Shown one piece after another: positions 55,113 through 62,436 of a stretch of 64,000 nucleotides of DNA (its first letter is position 1; each line of letters starts with the position of its first letter). Under the pieces are notes generated by a model, which saw only the letters and a program-made list of their open reading frames with translations, did not search any database and was not told the DNA's origin. The stretch lies in assembly GCA_004102785.1 (NCBI GenBank), contig SCEJ01000003.1, positions 62,001 to 126,000 of the forward strand, given 5' to 3'. The position numbers and the translations under genes are program-made. The stretch comes from Muribaculaceae bacterium Isolate-013 (NCI). Lineage in GTDB: Bacteria > Bacteroidota > Bacteroidia > Bacteroidales > Muribaculaceae.

Positions 55113-55368
55113 TTTGGGTTGATGTGTTATGAGTTGATGATTGTGATGAGTTTTCGTGGTGGCAGCTACTGCCGTATTCATAATGGTATTTTAATCCGAA
55201 CACCGCCCCTGCGAAAGTGAGGATTTCACCGAAAGCGATAAGGACTGAATTGTGGATTTCGCCGGGCGGTGGCACGACAAATCCGGCGATGAGCAGACCG
55301 CAACCTACGACAATCAGAAAGACTGCCGCAAGGAGCTGAATGGTCGGGCGATGTTTGCGAATTTCCAT
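55096..55368 (-). CDS. Holin-like membrane protein
   Basis: 90-aa protein with two membrane helices (about 11-35, LLAAVFLIVVGCGLLIAGFVVPP; and 44-65, SVLIAFGEILTFAGAVFGL), a short loop and a polar His/Ser/Asn tail. Size, topology and place directly before the endolysin fit a class II holin. A start 16 codons upstream is possible, but MEIRKHRPT gives a normal basic N-terminus. Confidence 0.72.
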   Translation of the reverse strand: MEIRKHRPTIQLLAAVFLIVVGCGLLIAGFVVPPPGEIHNSVLIAFGEILTFAGAVFGLKYHYEYGSSCHHENSSQSSTHNTSTQNADNP

Positions 55369-55377
55369 TGTAAAATG

Positions 55378-55408
55378 TTGTGTATGTGGAGAATTATTGT
55401 TACCTTTG
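55378..55408 (+). promoter_or_regulatory. Host-type promoter of the three-hairpin RNA
   Basis: TTG (55378-55380), 20-nt spacer, TACCTTTG (55401-55408), pointing right, against the late operon. Predicted start near 55414. Confidence 0.65.
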
Positions 55409-55413
55409 CATAT

Positions 55414-55642
55414 CAAGATACGTTAAACCAAACTAATTAACCCGGACACCTCTACCTGTAAGTGAAGCCAAGCTAAAAGAACTGTGATACCTATGTCCGT
55501 ATGCGTGATAGCACTCCGTTTGGGCTATCATTGCGGTGCATTTGCGATAGCACCCCCGCAGGTTTCGGCCTCGGGCTATCGGGAAGCGGTATAAAACAGA
55601 TAGCATCACCCTTGCGGCTCTGCCGTGAGGGCTATCTTTTTT
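55414..55642 (+). ncRNA. Candidate small RNA with three GATAGC/GCTATC hairpins
   Basis: About 230 nt between a promoter and a terminator with no reading frame of note. An outer CGGACA/TGTCCG pairing (55443 and 55494) comes first. Then three hairpins share the closing stem GATAGC...GCTATC: 55506-55530, 55545-55581 and 55598-55637. Their flanking base pair differs each time (T-A, C-G, A-T) yet still pairs, which is compensatory change. The third ends in a six-T run and is the terminator. It is antisense to late mRNA between the 335-aa gene and the holin. No known RNA family was recognised. Confidence 0.6.
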
Positions 55643-55653
55643 CGCTCCGCTCA

Positions 55654-55715
55654 CGGAATTGGGAATTTGGGATTGGAAATTGGTATTTGCCAATCCCCGG
55701 TTTCAGTTTCCTTGT
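55654..55715 (+). repeat. G-rich dispersed repeat, copy B
   Basis: GGAATTGGGAATTTGGGATT followed by a C/T-rich arm (CCAATCCCCGGTTTCAG). It lies just after the small RNA terminator and just below the stop codon of the 335-aa gene. Confidence 0.6.
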
Positions 55716-55717
55716 TC

Positions 55718-56725
55718 CTACTTCCCAAAAGTCCACTTTTGGGAAGTGGGGTTGTAAATTATCGAGAACTCGGCGAGCGAGCTTGCGAGGTTGGCGGTGG
55801 TGATAAGGGAGCGTCCGGGGAGCATCTTCTTTGCAAAGCCGACGGCGAAACGCAGTCGGATCATGCGGTGCTTCTTCGGGTTCTTGGGGTCAAGCAGGGA
55901 GATTGTCGAGCGGCCCCAGCCGATAGAGGGGGTGCCGTCGCGGCGTATATGGACGGTGACGAGGGCATCGGGCGAGGTCGAGTAGCCTATGGCGACGGTT
56001 GTTTGCTCGGTTTTGGGGTTGATTGAGAAAGAGAGCGTAGAGCCGGATATTTTGACGGAGTGGACGGAGCCGTAGAGGTTCCACCCCTTGCGTTTGTCGC
56101 AGTATTTCTTGGTGGCGCCTCCGGCCTCGATTACGAGCTTGTCGCCCCACTGGTTGCGCTTTCGTGTGTGCCGGAACAGGTAAGGCACATACCCGTCGGC
56201 GATGAGCTGTTGCGCACCGTAGATTTTCAAGGTGCTGCCAACGACGGCCACGGAGATTTGGGCGGTGTTATACAGCCCTTTGGTGCCGTCGGTCATACCG
56301 AGTTTAGCCTGAATTTTTTCGAGCAGGGGCAGGATTTCGGCGATGCGGTTACGGGCGTTGTTGAGGTCTACGACCTGCTGCGCACGCATCGCCCCGGCAC
56401 GCTCGGTGGTGGCCTGTTTGATGAAAAGGTTGTTTGAGGCGGTTGCGATAGAGCCGTTACCGAGGTCTACGGCCTTGATGTTTGCGAGGATATTGTTGCG
56501 GTCGGCAGCCCCTTGCTCAATGGAGCACACCGCTTGCCCTGCGGCCTTGAAGCCGTTGAGCAGGGTTTGAATAGCGGTGACGGTGTCGGACGTACCGGCA
56601 GTAGCGAGCAGGTCGGCGATGCGCTGCAAGATAGCACCGAGCGACTCCGGGGAAACGGAGTCCTTGGATTGCAGCTTTCGGAAGTCCGAGATAATCTGCG
56701 TGAGTGATTTAACGTCGATAGCCAT
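55718..56725 (-). CDS. Phage structural protein, function unresolved
   Basis: 335-aa protein first in its block. The N-terminal 150 residues are helical (SLTQIISDFRKLQSKDSVSPESLGAILQRIADLL). The C-terminal half is beta-rich with basic residues (YVPYLFRHTRKRNQWGDKLVIEAGG, KMLPGRSLITTANLASSLAEFSIIYN). A tail fibre or appendage role is possible from layout and place before the lysis genes, but nothing decides it. An 11-bp inverted repeat (55721-55746) covers the last codons. A phage-type promoter lies 53-87 bp upstream. Confidence 0.55.
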   Translation of the reverse strand: MAIDVKSLTQIISDFRKLQSKDSVSPESLGAILQRIADLLATAGTSDTVTAIQTLLNGFKAAGQAVCSIEQGAADRNNILANIKAVDLGNGSIATASNNLFIKQATTERAGAMRAQQVVDLNNARNRIAEILPLLEKIQAKLGMTDGTKGLYNTAQISVAVVGSTLKIYGAQQLIADGYVPYLFRHTRKRNQWGDKLVIEAGGATKKYCDKRKGWNLYGSVHSVKISGSTLSFSINPKTEQTTVAIGYSTSPDALVTVHIRRDGTPSIGWGRSTISLLDPKNPKKHRMIRLRFAVGFAKKMLPGRSLITTANLASSLAEFSIIYNPTSQKWTFGK

Positions 56726-56777
56726 ACGAAAAGCGCCGGTGGCGCGGTTTATGGTTAATAGGTTTATGAGTTTACCG

Positions 56778-56812
56778 CAAAAGTATGGCTATCGGTTGGG
56801 CGGTGAAAAGAC
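56778..56812 (-). promoter_or_regulatory. Phage-type late promoter, 335-aa structural gene and lysis block
   Basis: Minus strand GTCTTTT (56812-56806), 20-nt spacer, TACTTTTG (56785-56778). Part of the six-site family. Confidence 0.7.
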
Positions 56813-56871
56813 ACATATAGGCACAATAAAATCGTCTGTCAAGCGTTTTATGATGTATATAAATTACTCTA

Positions 56872-57417
56872 ATGAAAACGATTAAGATTTTACTGGTTGC
56901 TGTTTTAGCAATATTCATTTCGTCTTGTCACCACACAAGCGAACCTCTTTATATACAGCAAAAGATTACGCAACTGAACACTGTAATTGCGCCGTGGCAA
57001 AAGGATAATGACCTCTTGCCGTGGAAAGGCGTAAATCACATGGATATAATAAATTCGGTTGCAGATGTATATGATACGCAAACTGAAAAATTTATTGAAG
57101 CAAATCCAAATTGGCTCAATGTGGATTTTACTACAAAGTCTATTATTTCCGTAAGAACTATTTTAGTGTCAAGCAATTATTGGCAGGCTACGAAAGTTCG
57201 TAGCTTCTCACTATTTGTCGGAGATCAGGATTATCATATGATAAAGGGCGATTATTATTTGGTTGTAGAAGAACAGTTTTCTTCATACGATGACCCCGAG
57301 GACGAAGATGAAAGCCAATATCGCATCTATCAGGTCGCTTTTGTGACCGATAAAGTGCCCTCTGATGCTCGAATTAAAATGAATTGGGATTTGAATATTA
57401 CTCCTGAAAGCAAATAA
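56872..57417 (+). CDS. Lipoprotein, prophage cargo (reverse to late genes)
   Basis: 181-aa lipoprotein: signal MKTIKILLVAVLAIFISSC with lipobox ISSC, then a mixed alpha/beta domain with an acidic patch (YDDPEDEDESQYRIY). AT-rich and on the + strand, opposite to the structural genes, both typical of an acquired single-gene insert. It ends 2 bp from the convergent gp10-like gene. No clear promoter box was found. Function unknown. Confidence 0.75.
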   Translation: MKTIKILLVAVLAIFISSCHHTSEPLYIQQKITQLNTVIAPWQKDNDLLPWKGVNHMDIINSVADVYDTQTEKFIEANPNWLNVDFTTKSIISVRTILVSSNYWQATKVRSFSLFVGDQDYHMIKGDYYLVVEEQFSSYDDPEDEDESQYRIYQVAFVTDKVPSDARIKMNWDLNITPESK

Positions 57418-57419
57418 AT

Positions 57420-57866
57420 TTATGTAACGAAGCGACGGGAAATGTTGCGAGTTAGGGCGTTGCTGACGGTGTCGGCAAGGTCGCGTCCGAGGTTGTCGGC
57501 GTAGAAGTCGCGTATGTTCATCACGGAGGCATAGTATTTGCGGCTGAACCACCGCTTGCGTCGTCGGGCGTTGTCACGTCCGAGATCGCCGGGGTTGCCG
57601 CGTGGCGTGTTTGAGCCGGTGGCGTAGTCGACGAACAGGCCGTACAGGTTAAATGATTGTTCGAGGGTGATAGATGTATATTTGCCGTCGGCGTTCATAC
57701 GCACGGCAAGCGTCGAGCGGTAAAGTGCGCCGGTGTCTATGACCCCGAGCAGGGCAATTTGCTCGCGCCAAATCCGCACCATAGTCGCATTGAACGCTTT
57801 TACATAGCGTTCACGCGCCTTTTGTGCGGATTGGGAATTTGAAATTGGGTATTGGGAATTGGGCAT
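57420..57866 (-). CDS. HK97 gp10-like / tail-completion protein
   Basis: 148-aa protein. The core (TMVRIWREQIALLGVIDTGALYRSTLAVRM, then GLFVDYATGSNTPRGNPGDLG and a basic RRRKRWFSRKYY) resembles the gp10-like family that joins head and tail. The first about 13 residues (PNSQYPISNSQSA) are encoded by the G-rich dispersed repeat, so the native start may have been replaced by the repeat. It lies opposite the four-helix-bundle gene, whose promoter shares the same repeat. Confidence 0.6.
   Translation of the reverse strand: MPNSQYPISNSQSAQKARERYVKAFNATMVRIWREQIALLGVIDTGALYRSTLAVRMNADGKYTSITLEQSFNLYGLFVDYATGSNTPRGNPGDLGRDNARRRKRWFSRKYYASVMNIRDFYADNLGRDLADTVSNALTRNISRRFVT
57829..57864 (+). repeat. 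G-rich dispersed repeat, copy C
   Basis: TTGGGAATTTGAAATTGGG continuing into TATTGGGAATTGGG. It provides the start of the gp10-like protein on one strand and the -33 TTG of the four-helix-bundle promoter on the other. Confidence 0.65.
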
Positions 57867-57881
57867 AAATGTTTATCTTTG
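57852..57881 (+). promoter_or_regulatory. Host-type promoter of four-helix-bundle gene
   Basis: TTG (57852-57854), 19-nt spacer, TATCTTTG (57874-57881), 16 bp before the ATG. The -33 box lies inside a G-rich repeat. Confidence 0.7.
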
Positions 57882-57897
57882 CGCAAAGATTGAGAAT

Positions 57898-58257
57898 ATG
57901 GCAGTTATAACTTTTGAAGACCTCGATGCTTGGCGAGAGAGTATGAAGCTCGTCAAGGACGTTTACGCACTCACAAAGAAATTTCCACAGGAGGAACGAT
58001 TTGGCTTGACAAGTCAGGTGCAAAGGGCGGTTGTTTCTATTCCGTCGAACATCGCAGAGGGGCATGGAAGATATTCTAAATCTGAATTTGCAAATTTTGT
58101 GTCTATCTCACACGGCTCTCTAAATGAAGTGAGGACACAAATACGTATTGCTCAAATGCTTGGCTACATTTCCGATAATGAGGCAAATGACATCATAGCC
58201 AAATGCACTACTATTGGAAAAATCCTCGGAGGATTGATGAAATCACTTAAACAATAG
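57898..58257 (+). CDS. Four-helix-bundle protein (S23/TIGR02436 family)
   Basis: 119-aa protein with the family pattern FEDLDAWRESMKLVKDVYALTKKFPQEERFGLTSQVQRAVVSIPSNIAEGHGR, SEFANFVSISHGSLNEVRTQIRIA. Members occur as open frames in 23S rRNA intervening sequences and as scattered accessory genes; the diversity-element helper Avd shares the fold. Here it is a single + strand gene with its own promoter in the middle of late phage genes, so it behaves as cargo. No reverse transcriptase is nearby. Confidence 0.88.
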   Translation: MAVITFEDLDAWRESMKLVKDVYALTKKFPQEERFGLTSQVQRAVVSIPSNIAEGHGRYSKSEFANFVSISHGSLNEVRTQIRIAQMLGYISDNEANDIIAKCTTIGKILGGLMKSLKQ

Positions 58258-58272
58258 GTATTCAACGGGTTT

Positions 58273-58779
58273 CTAATCCCCGGTCACCCATTCCTCTTTA
58301 CAATAGCGTAGATCTGTAAAACAGTCTACCGCTATTGTAAAGTATGCGCCGGCAGCTCCCGAGAAAAAATAGCGGTCTATCTCGTTGAACGATATTCGGG
58401 GGTCGAGGTAGATGCAGTTCTGCTCCAAACGGACTTTTTCGAGTATAAGGCGTGTGGCGAATTGGCGGAACAGCTCGCGCATGGTTGCCATACATTCGGC
58501 CCGTGCCTCCATATCTTCGGCGGCGTGTCGCATGGCGAAGAATACGGTCTTGATGCGGCGAGTGCGAGGTGTGTTGTTGAGGTCGGTGTAGCCGTCGGCT
58601 ACGTCCGACACGCAGACAAATGCAGCGGTGTTCTGCATTTGCGCGACGGCTTCCTCGAAGCCCTCCAAACCGCTGACGCGGCAGAAGGTGAAGCCTTCGG
58701 CCAGAGCGAGGCGGTTGGCGGCGGTCAATTTCTCGAAAAATTTATCAGCCGCCCACGTTCCTTTGAGTTGGGCTGTCAT
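58273..58779 (-). CDS. Phage protein, neck/tail-terminator-like
   Basis: 168-aa protein without signal or membrane segment. The segment CRVSGLEGFEEAVAQMQNTAAFVCVSDVADGYTDLNNTPRTRRIKTVFFAMRH and the late YFFSGAAGAYFTIAVDCFTDLRYC have the mixed fold pattern of small neck or tail-terminator proteins. It overlaps the 253-aa gene by 4 bp. Assignment by position and size only. Confidence 0.55.
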   Translation of the reverse strand: MTAQLKGTWAADKFFEKLTAANRLALAEGFTFCRVSGLEGFEEAVAQMQNTAAFVCVSDVADGYTDLNNTPRTRRIKTVFFAMRHAAEDMEARAECMATMRELFRQFATRLILEKVRLEQNCIYLDPRISFNEIDRYFFSGAAGAYFTIAVDCFTDLRYCKEEWVTGD

Positions 58780-59537
58780 TTCTTGTTGAGTTGGGAGTTG
58801 AGCTGTTTGTACTCACGGGCTTGCGCATTTAGCTCGGTAAGTGCGCGGTGAGTATCGAGGGCGAGGACTTCGGCCTCTTTTGTGACATCGCCTTTGGTGA
58901 GGGCACGGATTTGTGCGTTCACGGCATCTTCGATGCGGGAACGGGAAATTGGGGATTGGGAATTGGCAAGCAGGTTTCCGTCTTCCGTTTCCGGGTTTCC
59001 AGAAAAGAAGTCGGAGTATCGGCTTGCGAGCGAGGATTTGAGCGATGCGACCCAGTAGAAAATGGCGATGCGCTCGTCGGGGGCGAGCGGTGTCTTGATG
59101 CCGGGGTATACCACCGAGGCGATTTCGTCGAGCAGTGTATCGTCCTGTGTTTGGAGATAGCCTTGGTAGAGGTTATCGACGATGATGTATTGCTCAAATG
59201 GCACCTCGTCGAAGTCGGCGGCGATGCCGGGGCGGTGTTTGAGTTTTACGGGGCGAATTGGAGAAGTCGGGAGCGAGCCGAGCCAATCGAGGTTCGGGAG
59301 CAGTTCGGCGAGTGTGAGCGGCGTAACCTCGAAAAGGAAGCGTCCTTTTCGGAGCAGGTAGCCGTCGGTGTTTTGCTTGCCAATAACTTTGGTGCCCGTC
59401 CAATGGAGCAAGCAAAGAGTCTTCACCTCGTCGGAGGTGAAATTTTGAGCGAGCAGTTGATAAACATAGCGTAGCTGTTTATCGGAGAGTTCGTGCCACC
59501 CCTGCGGCACGATGAAATTTATTGAAATTGTCTGCAT
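58776..59537 (-). CDS. Phage protein of unknown function
   Basis: 253-aa protein starting MQTISINFIVPQGWHELSDKQLRYVYQLLAQNFTSDEVKTLCLLHW. It is mainly helical. A segment near residues 188-202 (LLANSQSPISRSR) is encoded by a dispersed G-rich repeat inserted in frame, and its boundaries look foreign to the rest. The C-terminal part is a Glu/Lys-rich coiled coil. Followed with a 4-bp overlap by the neck-like gene. Role unknown. Confidence 0.6.
   Translation of the reverse strand: MQTISINFIVPQGWHELSDKQLRYVYQLLAQNFTSDEVKTLCLLHWTGTKVIGKQNTDGYLLRKGRFLFEVTPLTLAELLPNLDWLGSLPTSPIRPVKLKHRPGIAADFDEVPFEQYIIVDNLYQGYLQTQDDTLLDEIASVVYPGIKTPLAPDERIAIFYWVASLKSSLASRYSDFFSGNPETEDGNLLANSQSPISRSRIEDAVNAQIRALTKGDVTKEAEVLALDTHRALTELNAQAREYKQLNSQLNKK
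58937..59000 (+). repeat. G-rich dispersed repeat, copy D
   Basis: AATTGGGGATTGGGAATTGG with the companion arm CAGGTTTCCGTCTTCCG, in frame inside the 253-aa gene on the opposite strand. Confidence 0.65.
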
Positions 59538-59560
59538 AGAAAAAGGGCTTTAACGCACTG

Positions 59561-59595
59561 CGAAAGTACGGTAAAGCCCTCTATGCGGAAAAGAC
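59561..59595 (-). promoter_or_regulatory. Phage-type late promoter, 253-aa gene block
   Basis: Minus strand GTCTTTT (59595-59589), 20-nt spacer, TACTTTCG (59568-59561), 24 bp before the start codon. Part of the six-site family. Confidence 0.65.
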
Positions 59596-59606
59596 AGGGG
59601 CCTGTC

Positions 59607-59933
59607 TTACATTTTTACTTTTGGATATTCACGAGGAAATAGTTTGTGGAGTACTTCTTGTTTCGATGAGTTGATGATTTCTTTGTCGGATTTCAGAATT
59701 TCTCCATTCGGGAGCGAATATGTACGTTCAACCACAGTTCGGTTGGGGGCATCTTTAACTGCCGTAACATTTGTTACCACAATAACTTCAACACCTCCGT
59801 CGGTATTACCCTTGCAAGGATTATTCTTTTGTGTCAGGTCAATTTCCGACCCATAATAATGAGCTGTGACAGTTTCCGCAGACAATGGGAGCACGGCACA
59901 AAGAGCGATGAATAGAGTGTAAAATATTTTCAT
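59607..59933 (-). CDS. Small exported protein, prophage cargo
   Basis: 108-aa protein with a cleavable signal peptide (MKIFYTLFIALCAVLPLSAE) and a short beta-rich mature part (VTAHYYGSEIDLTQKNNPC, VEVIVVTNVTAVKDAPNRTVVERTYSLPNGE). AT-rich, with its own host-type promoter about 70 bp upstream and a late promoter just downstream for the next block. Likely expressed in the lysogen. Function unknown. Confidence 0.75.
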   Translation of the reverse strand: MKIFYTLFIALCAVLPLSAETVTAHYYGSEIDLTQKNNPCKGNTDGGVEVIVVTNVTAVKDAPNRTVVERTYSLPNGEILKSDKEIINSSKQEVLHKLFPREYPKVKM

Positions 59934-60003
59934 ATTATTATAGCTAATTTATGTTATAACAGACTATGCTGTAAAATTGTTCGCGTGAAGTGATATATCT
60001 TTG

Positions 60004-60034
60004 CAAATATAGGGATAAATTCTACAATAGACAA
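60004..60034 (-). promoter_or_regulatory. Host-type promoter of small exported protein
   Basis: Minus strand TTG (60034-60032), 20-nt spacer, TATATTTG (60011-60004). Leader of about 65 nt. Confidence 0.55.
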
Positions 60035-60115
60035 ATAATAAGTTGAAGCAAAATATATTATGGCCTCCGGTTCAGTCGTCGCTTGCGTGGAGGCTTATGT
60101 TGGCTACGGGTATGC

Positions 60116-60955
60116 TCAAAAGAAGTAGCCGGAGGCTTCTTTGCGGTTGCGGAACGTCGGGGGCGTGAACAATCGGGCGGTGTCGGAGCTGTGCCATTCG
60201 GGAAAATCGGTCGGGCGGTGGCGTATGATGTTGACTATATCGGCGAGGCGTCGGCTGTTGAACGTGCCTTTATGCAGGTAGGCTATGAGCTGCGCCTTGA
60301 TTTGGCGGACTACATCGTGGCGGACTGGTGGCAGATCTCCGCGCAGGTTATCTGCCCGGAGCGCTGACATCAGTTCCGGCGACAACCATTCCTCGGCCAA
60401 CGATGCCTCCAAGTCTATGATTTGGGGGCGGAGTTCGAGGTAACGCTCCCAGTTGGGGGAATTGGAAATTGGGGATTGGGCGACAATTTCCAAAGTCGGA
60501 AAGAGGGTTGCGCCGAAGAAAGCGGCTTGCCCGGAGTTGAGCCACCGGCTCGCGCCCGGCAGCTCGGGCAAGAGCGCGGCGATGCAGTCGTCGCGGTGGG
60601 TCAGCATAGAGCCGACAAGTCGGTCGACACGCATCTTCGATGCGGCGACGAGGTTTTGGGTGCCGACGGTGGCGAAGCCGTTGGGTGTAAGCACAAGGTC
60701 GAGCGAGGGTATGGCACGGCGCATGGCGTCGGCGACGACGAGCCGGGCGGTGGCTATGCGGATAGGGTTGCTATCCGTGTAGCCGCAGATTGTGTTGTAG
60801 GTCGGCTCGGAAGTGAAAGTGTCCTTGACCCACGCTTCGGCGAGGTCGAGGAAGGGAGCGAGCTTGTCAAAGAGCGGCGTTTCGCCTTTGACTGTGATTA
60901 GGCTGTTGGGAATTAAGGCCGTCAGTTCCTCGTTGCTGTTGATTATCTTTGCCAT
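60116..60955 (-). CDS. Phage head-completion-like protein (DUF6712-like)
   Basis: 279-aa protein that follows portal. The pattern (KIINSNEELTALIPNSL, CGYTDSNPIRIATARLVVADAMRRAIPSLDLVLTPNGFATVGTQNLVAASKMRVDRL) is that of a conserved Bacteroidetes phage protein placed after portal and thought to be a connector. An in-frame segment AQSPISNSPN near residue 158 comes from the G-rich repeat. Family name given from memory of the pattern. Confidence 0.65.
   Translation of the reverse strand: MAKIINSNEELTALIPNSLITVKGETPLFDKLAPFLDLAEAWVKDTFTSEPTYNTICGYTDSNPIRIATARLVVADAMRRAIPSLDLVLTPNGFATVGTQNLVAASKMRVDRLVGSMLTHRDDCIAALLPELPGASRWLNSGQAAFFGATLFPTLEIVAQSPISNSPNWERYLELRPQIIDLEASLAEEWLSPELMSALRADNLRGDLPPVRHDVVRQIKAQLIAYLHKGTFNSRRLADIVNIIRHRPTDFPEWHSSDTARLFTPPTFRNRKEASGYFF
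60453..60491 (+). repeat. G-rich dispersed repeat, copy E
   Basis: GGAATTGGAAATTGGGGATT followed by a short CAATTTCC arm; in frame inside the DUF6712-like gene (AQSPISNSPN). Confidence 0.65.
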
Positions 60956-60991
60956 AATGTTGTATCAGGTAAGAGTATTGAAGTGAATACT

Positions 60992-62377
60992 TTACGCCTT
61001 GTCACCCGTGACTTTGACTTCTTTTGCGTCTTGGTGTTCGTCGAGGGTGGTTAATTGGATAAAGGGCACATCGACGGTGACGCCCTGCCAGGCGTTGAAT
61101 TTGATAATGATGCGGTGGACGGTAAAGAGCAGGTCGTGGTATGGCTTTTGGAGAGCCTGGGCTATGGTGTACAGCTCGCGCTTGTCGGAGCCGGAGTTGT
61201 TGGTCTGCGCCTTTCCGGGCACGGAGCCGACGAGGTTTGAGTGGACGCGCATAGTGAAGCATATCATATTGATAGCTTCCTGAATGTCGGTTTCCCAATC
61301 GCCGCCCTCTTTGGTGGCGTCGATTTTGTTTATCACAACGTCGTGCTGCTCCTTTCCGTCGGGAGTGATGTAGAACGTGGAAAACCACGCTTTGCCGGAG
61401 TTTTCCGCGCCGGTGAGAAAATCAAGAATTGATTGTTTCTCACGGACGATGCGCTCCTGTTGCTTGCGGCGGTCGGTGATGCCCTCGGCACGGAAAATCG
61501 ACTCCCAATATTTGGCGGAGATTTCGATTTGGTATTTTATGGGAGCGTGGTTTTTGAGCTTCGCTTCCTTTGCTATGCCGATGAGCTGCTTGATGTTGTA
61601 CCATTTGCCCCGGAACAGCGAGGCATAGTAAGGTATGGGGTAATAGGTGGAGTCAACGGTGGGTATGCGGCTCACGATTGCGAATTTTCGCAATCGTGGG
61701 GAATTGGGGATTGGGGATTGGGTACCGGGGGGCAGGTTTCTTGTTCCCGGTTTCCGCTCGCGCTCCAAGCGAGCTTGCAGATCACGCCACGGCGCGGAGG
61801 GGTCGAGCAGGTCTATGACCTCGATGTCGGAGGGAGAAGCGACGCACTTACGCCAGTTGGCGTAAAGGACGGAGGGGATTTTGCCGACGGTGTCGGCAGG
61901 GGCGAAGCGGCAGTAACAGGCTTCCTTACGCAAGAGGCGCACAATCTTTGTGCCGTCCTCGTTGAGAATAAGCACACTGACGGCAAAGCCGAAGTGCTTG
62001 AAGTCCTGACTGACGCCGAGGAAGTATGCGGCGAGGTCGTTGTCGAGAAGGAAGTCCTCGACTTCTTGTTTTACGGCATCGGAGGCGATGCACGTATCAT
62101 ACCGCAACCCTGCGCCATAGCAGACCTCGGCGTTGAAGCATTGGCAGGTGGCGAGGGTTTCGTCTTTCTCTATGAGGTCGAGAATATCGAAAGGCATCTG
62201 ATTGTCGCCGCCCCACGGGATATAGGAGAGCTTATCGTCTATGAGCGTCGGCACTATGTCGGTGTCCTCACGGAACACCGACTGCGAATTGACGGTGAAC
62301 GCTGCACGGGCTTCAAGACCGGGCAGCTGCTCCACGGAGCTGAAATTTAAGTCGTCGGGGAAAAAAGAAAAGTCCAT
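60992..62377 (-). CDS. Phage portal-like protein
   Basis: 461-aa protein with portal features: early SVFREDTDIVPTLIDDKLSYIPWGGDNQMPFDILDLIEKDE, a wing with TCQCFNAEVCYGAGLRY, and the late stem/clip-like segment AINMICFTMRVHSNLVGSVPGKAQTNNSGSDKRELYTIAQAL. The portal is the dodecameric DNA gate of the capsid. Near residue 215 an insert (PGTRNLPPGTQSPIPNSPRL) derives from the dispersed repeat plus a 12-bp hairpin (61673-61698). Its leader and first codons are duplicated upstream. Confidence 0.78.
   Translation of the reverse strand: MDFSFFPDDLNFSSVEQLPGLEARAAFTVNSQSVFREDTDIVPTLIDDKLSYIPWGGDNQMPFDILDLIEKDETLATCQCFNAEVCYGAGLRYDTCIASDAVKQEVEDFLLDNDLAAYFLGVSQDFKHFGFAVSVLILNEDGTKIVRLLRKEACYCRFAPADTVGKIPSVLYANWRKCVASPSDIEVIDLLDPSAPWRDLQARLERERKPGTRNLPPGTQSPIPNSPRLRKFAIVSRIPTVDSTYYPIPYYASLFRGKWYNIKQLIGIAKEAKLKNHAPIKYQIEISAKYWESIFRAEGITDRRKQQERIVREKQSILDFLTGAENSGKAWFSTFYITPDGKEQHDVVINKIDATKEGGDWETDIQEAINMICFTMRVHSNLVGSVPGKAQTNNSGSDKRELYTIAQALQKPYHDLLFTVHRIIIKFNAWQGVTVDVPFIQLTTLDEHQDAKEVKVTGDKA
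61698..61756 (+). repeat. G-rich dispersed repeat, copy F
   Basis: GGGGAATTGGGGATTGGGG with companion arm GCAGGTTTCTTGTTCCCGG, in frame inside the portal gene. It is flanked on its left by a perfect hairpin CACGATTGCGAA/TTCGCAATCGTG. Confidence 0.7.
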
Positions 62378-62436
62378 AACATTGAGGTTGGTTGCTCAAA
62401 GTTATGGACGATATGATGAGCGCGAAAAGACGCTTA
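62322..62436 (-). repeat. 115-bp direct repeat, copy 1 (portal leader and first codons)
   Basis: Begins on the minus strand at the TAA of the membrane-protein gene, carries the late promoter and leader, and ends about 18 codons into portal. It matches copy 2, exactly 615 bp away, at 111 of 115 positions. Confidence 0.9.
62397..62431 (-). promoter_or_regulatory. Phage-type late promoter, portal
   Basis: Minus strand GTCTTTT (62431-62425), 20-nt spacer, TAACTTTG (62404-62397), 19 bp before the portal ATG. The best match in the six-site family. Confidence 0.75.

Noticed and set aside
57898-58257. Diversity-generating retroelement, because the four-helix-bundle protein resembles Avd
   Set aside because: No reverse transcriptase and no template/variable repeat pair with adenine-specific differences were seen.
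52861-61756. CRISPR array from the recurring G-rich units
   Set aside because: Copies are scattered over 9 kb with genes between them, are not regularly spaced, and no cas genes are present.
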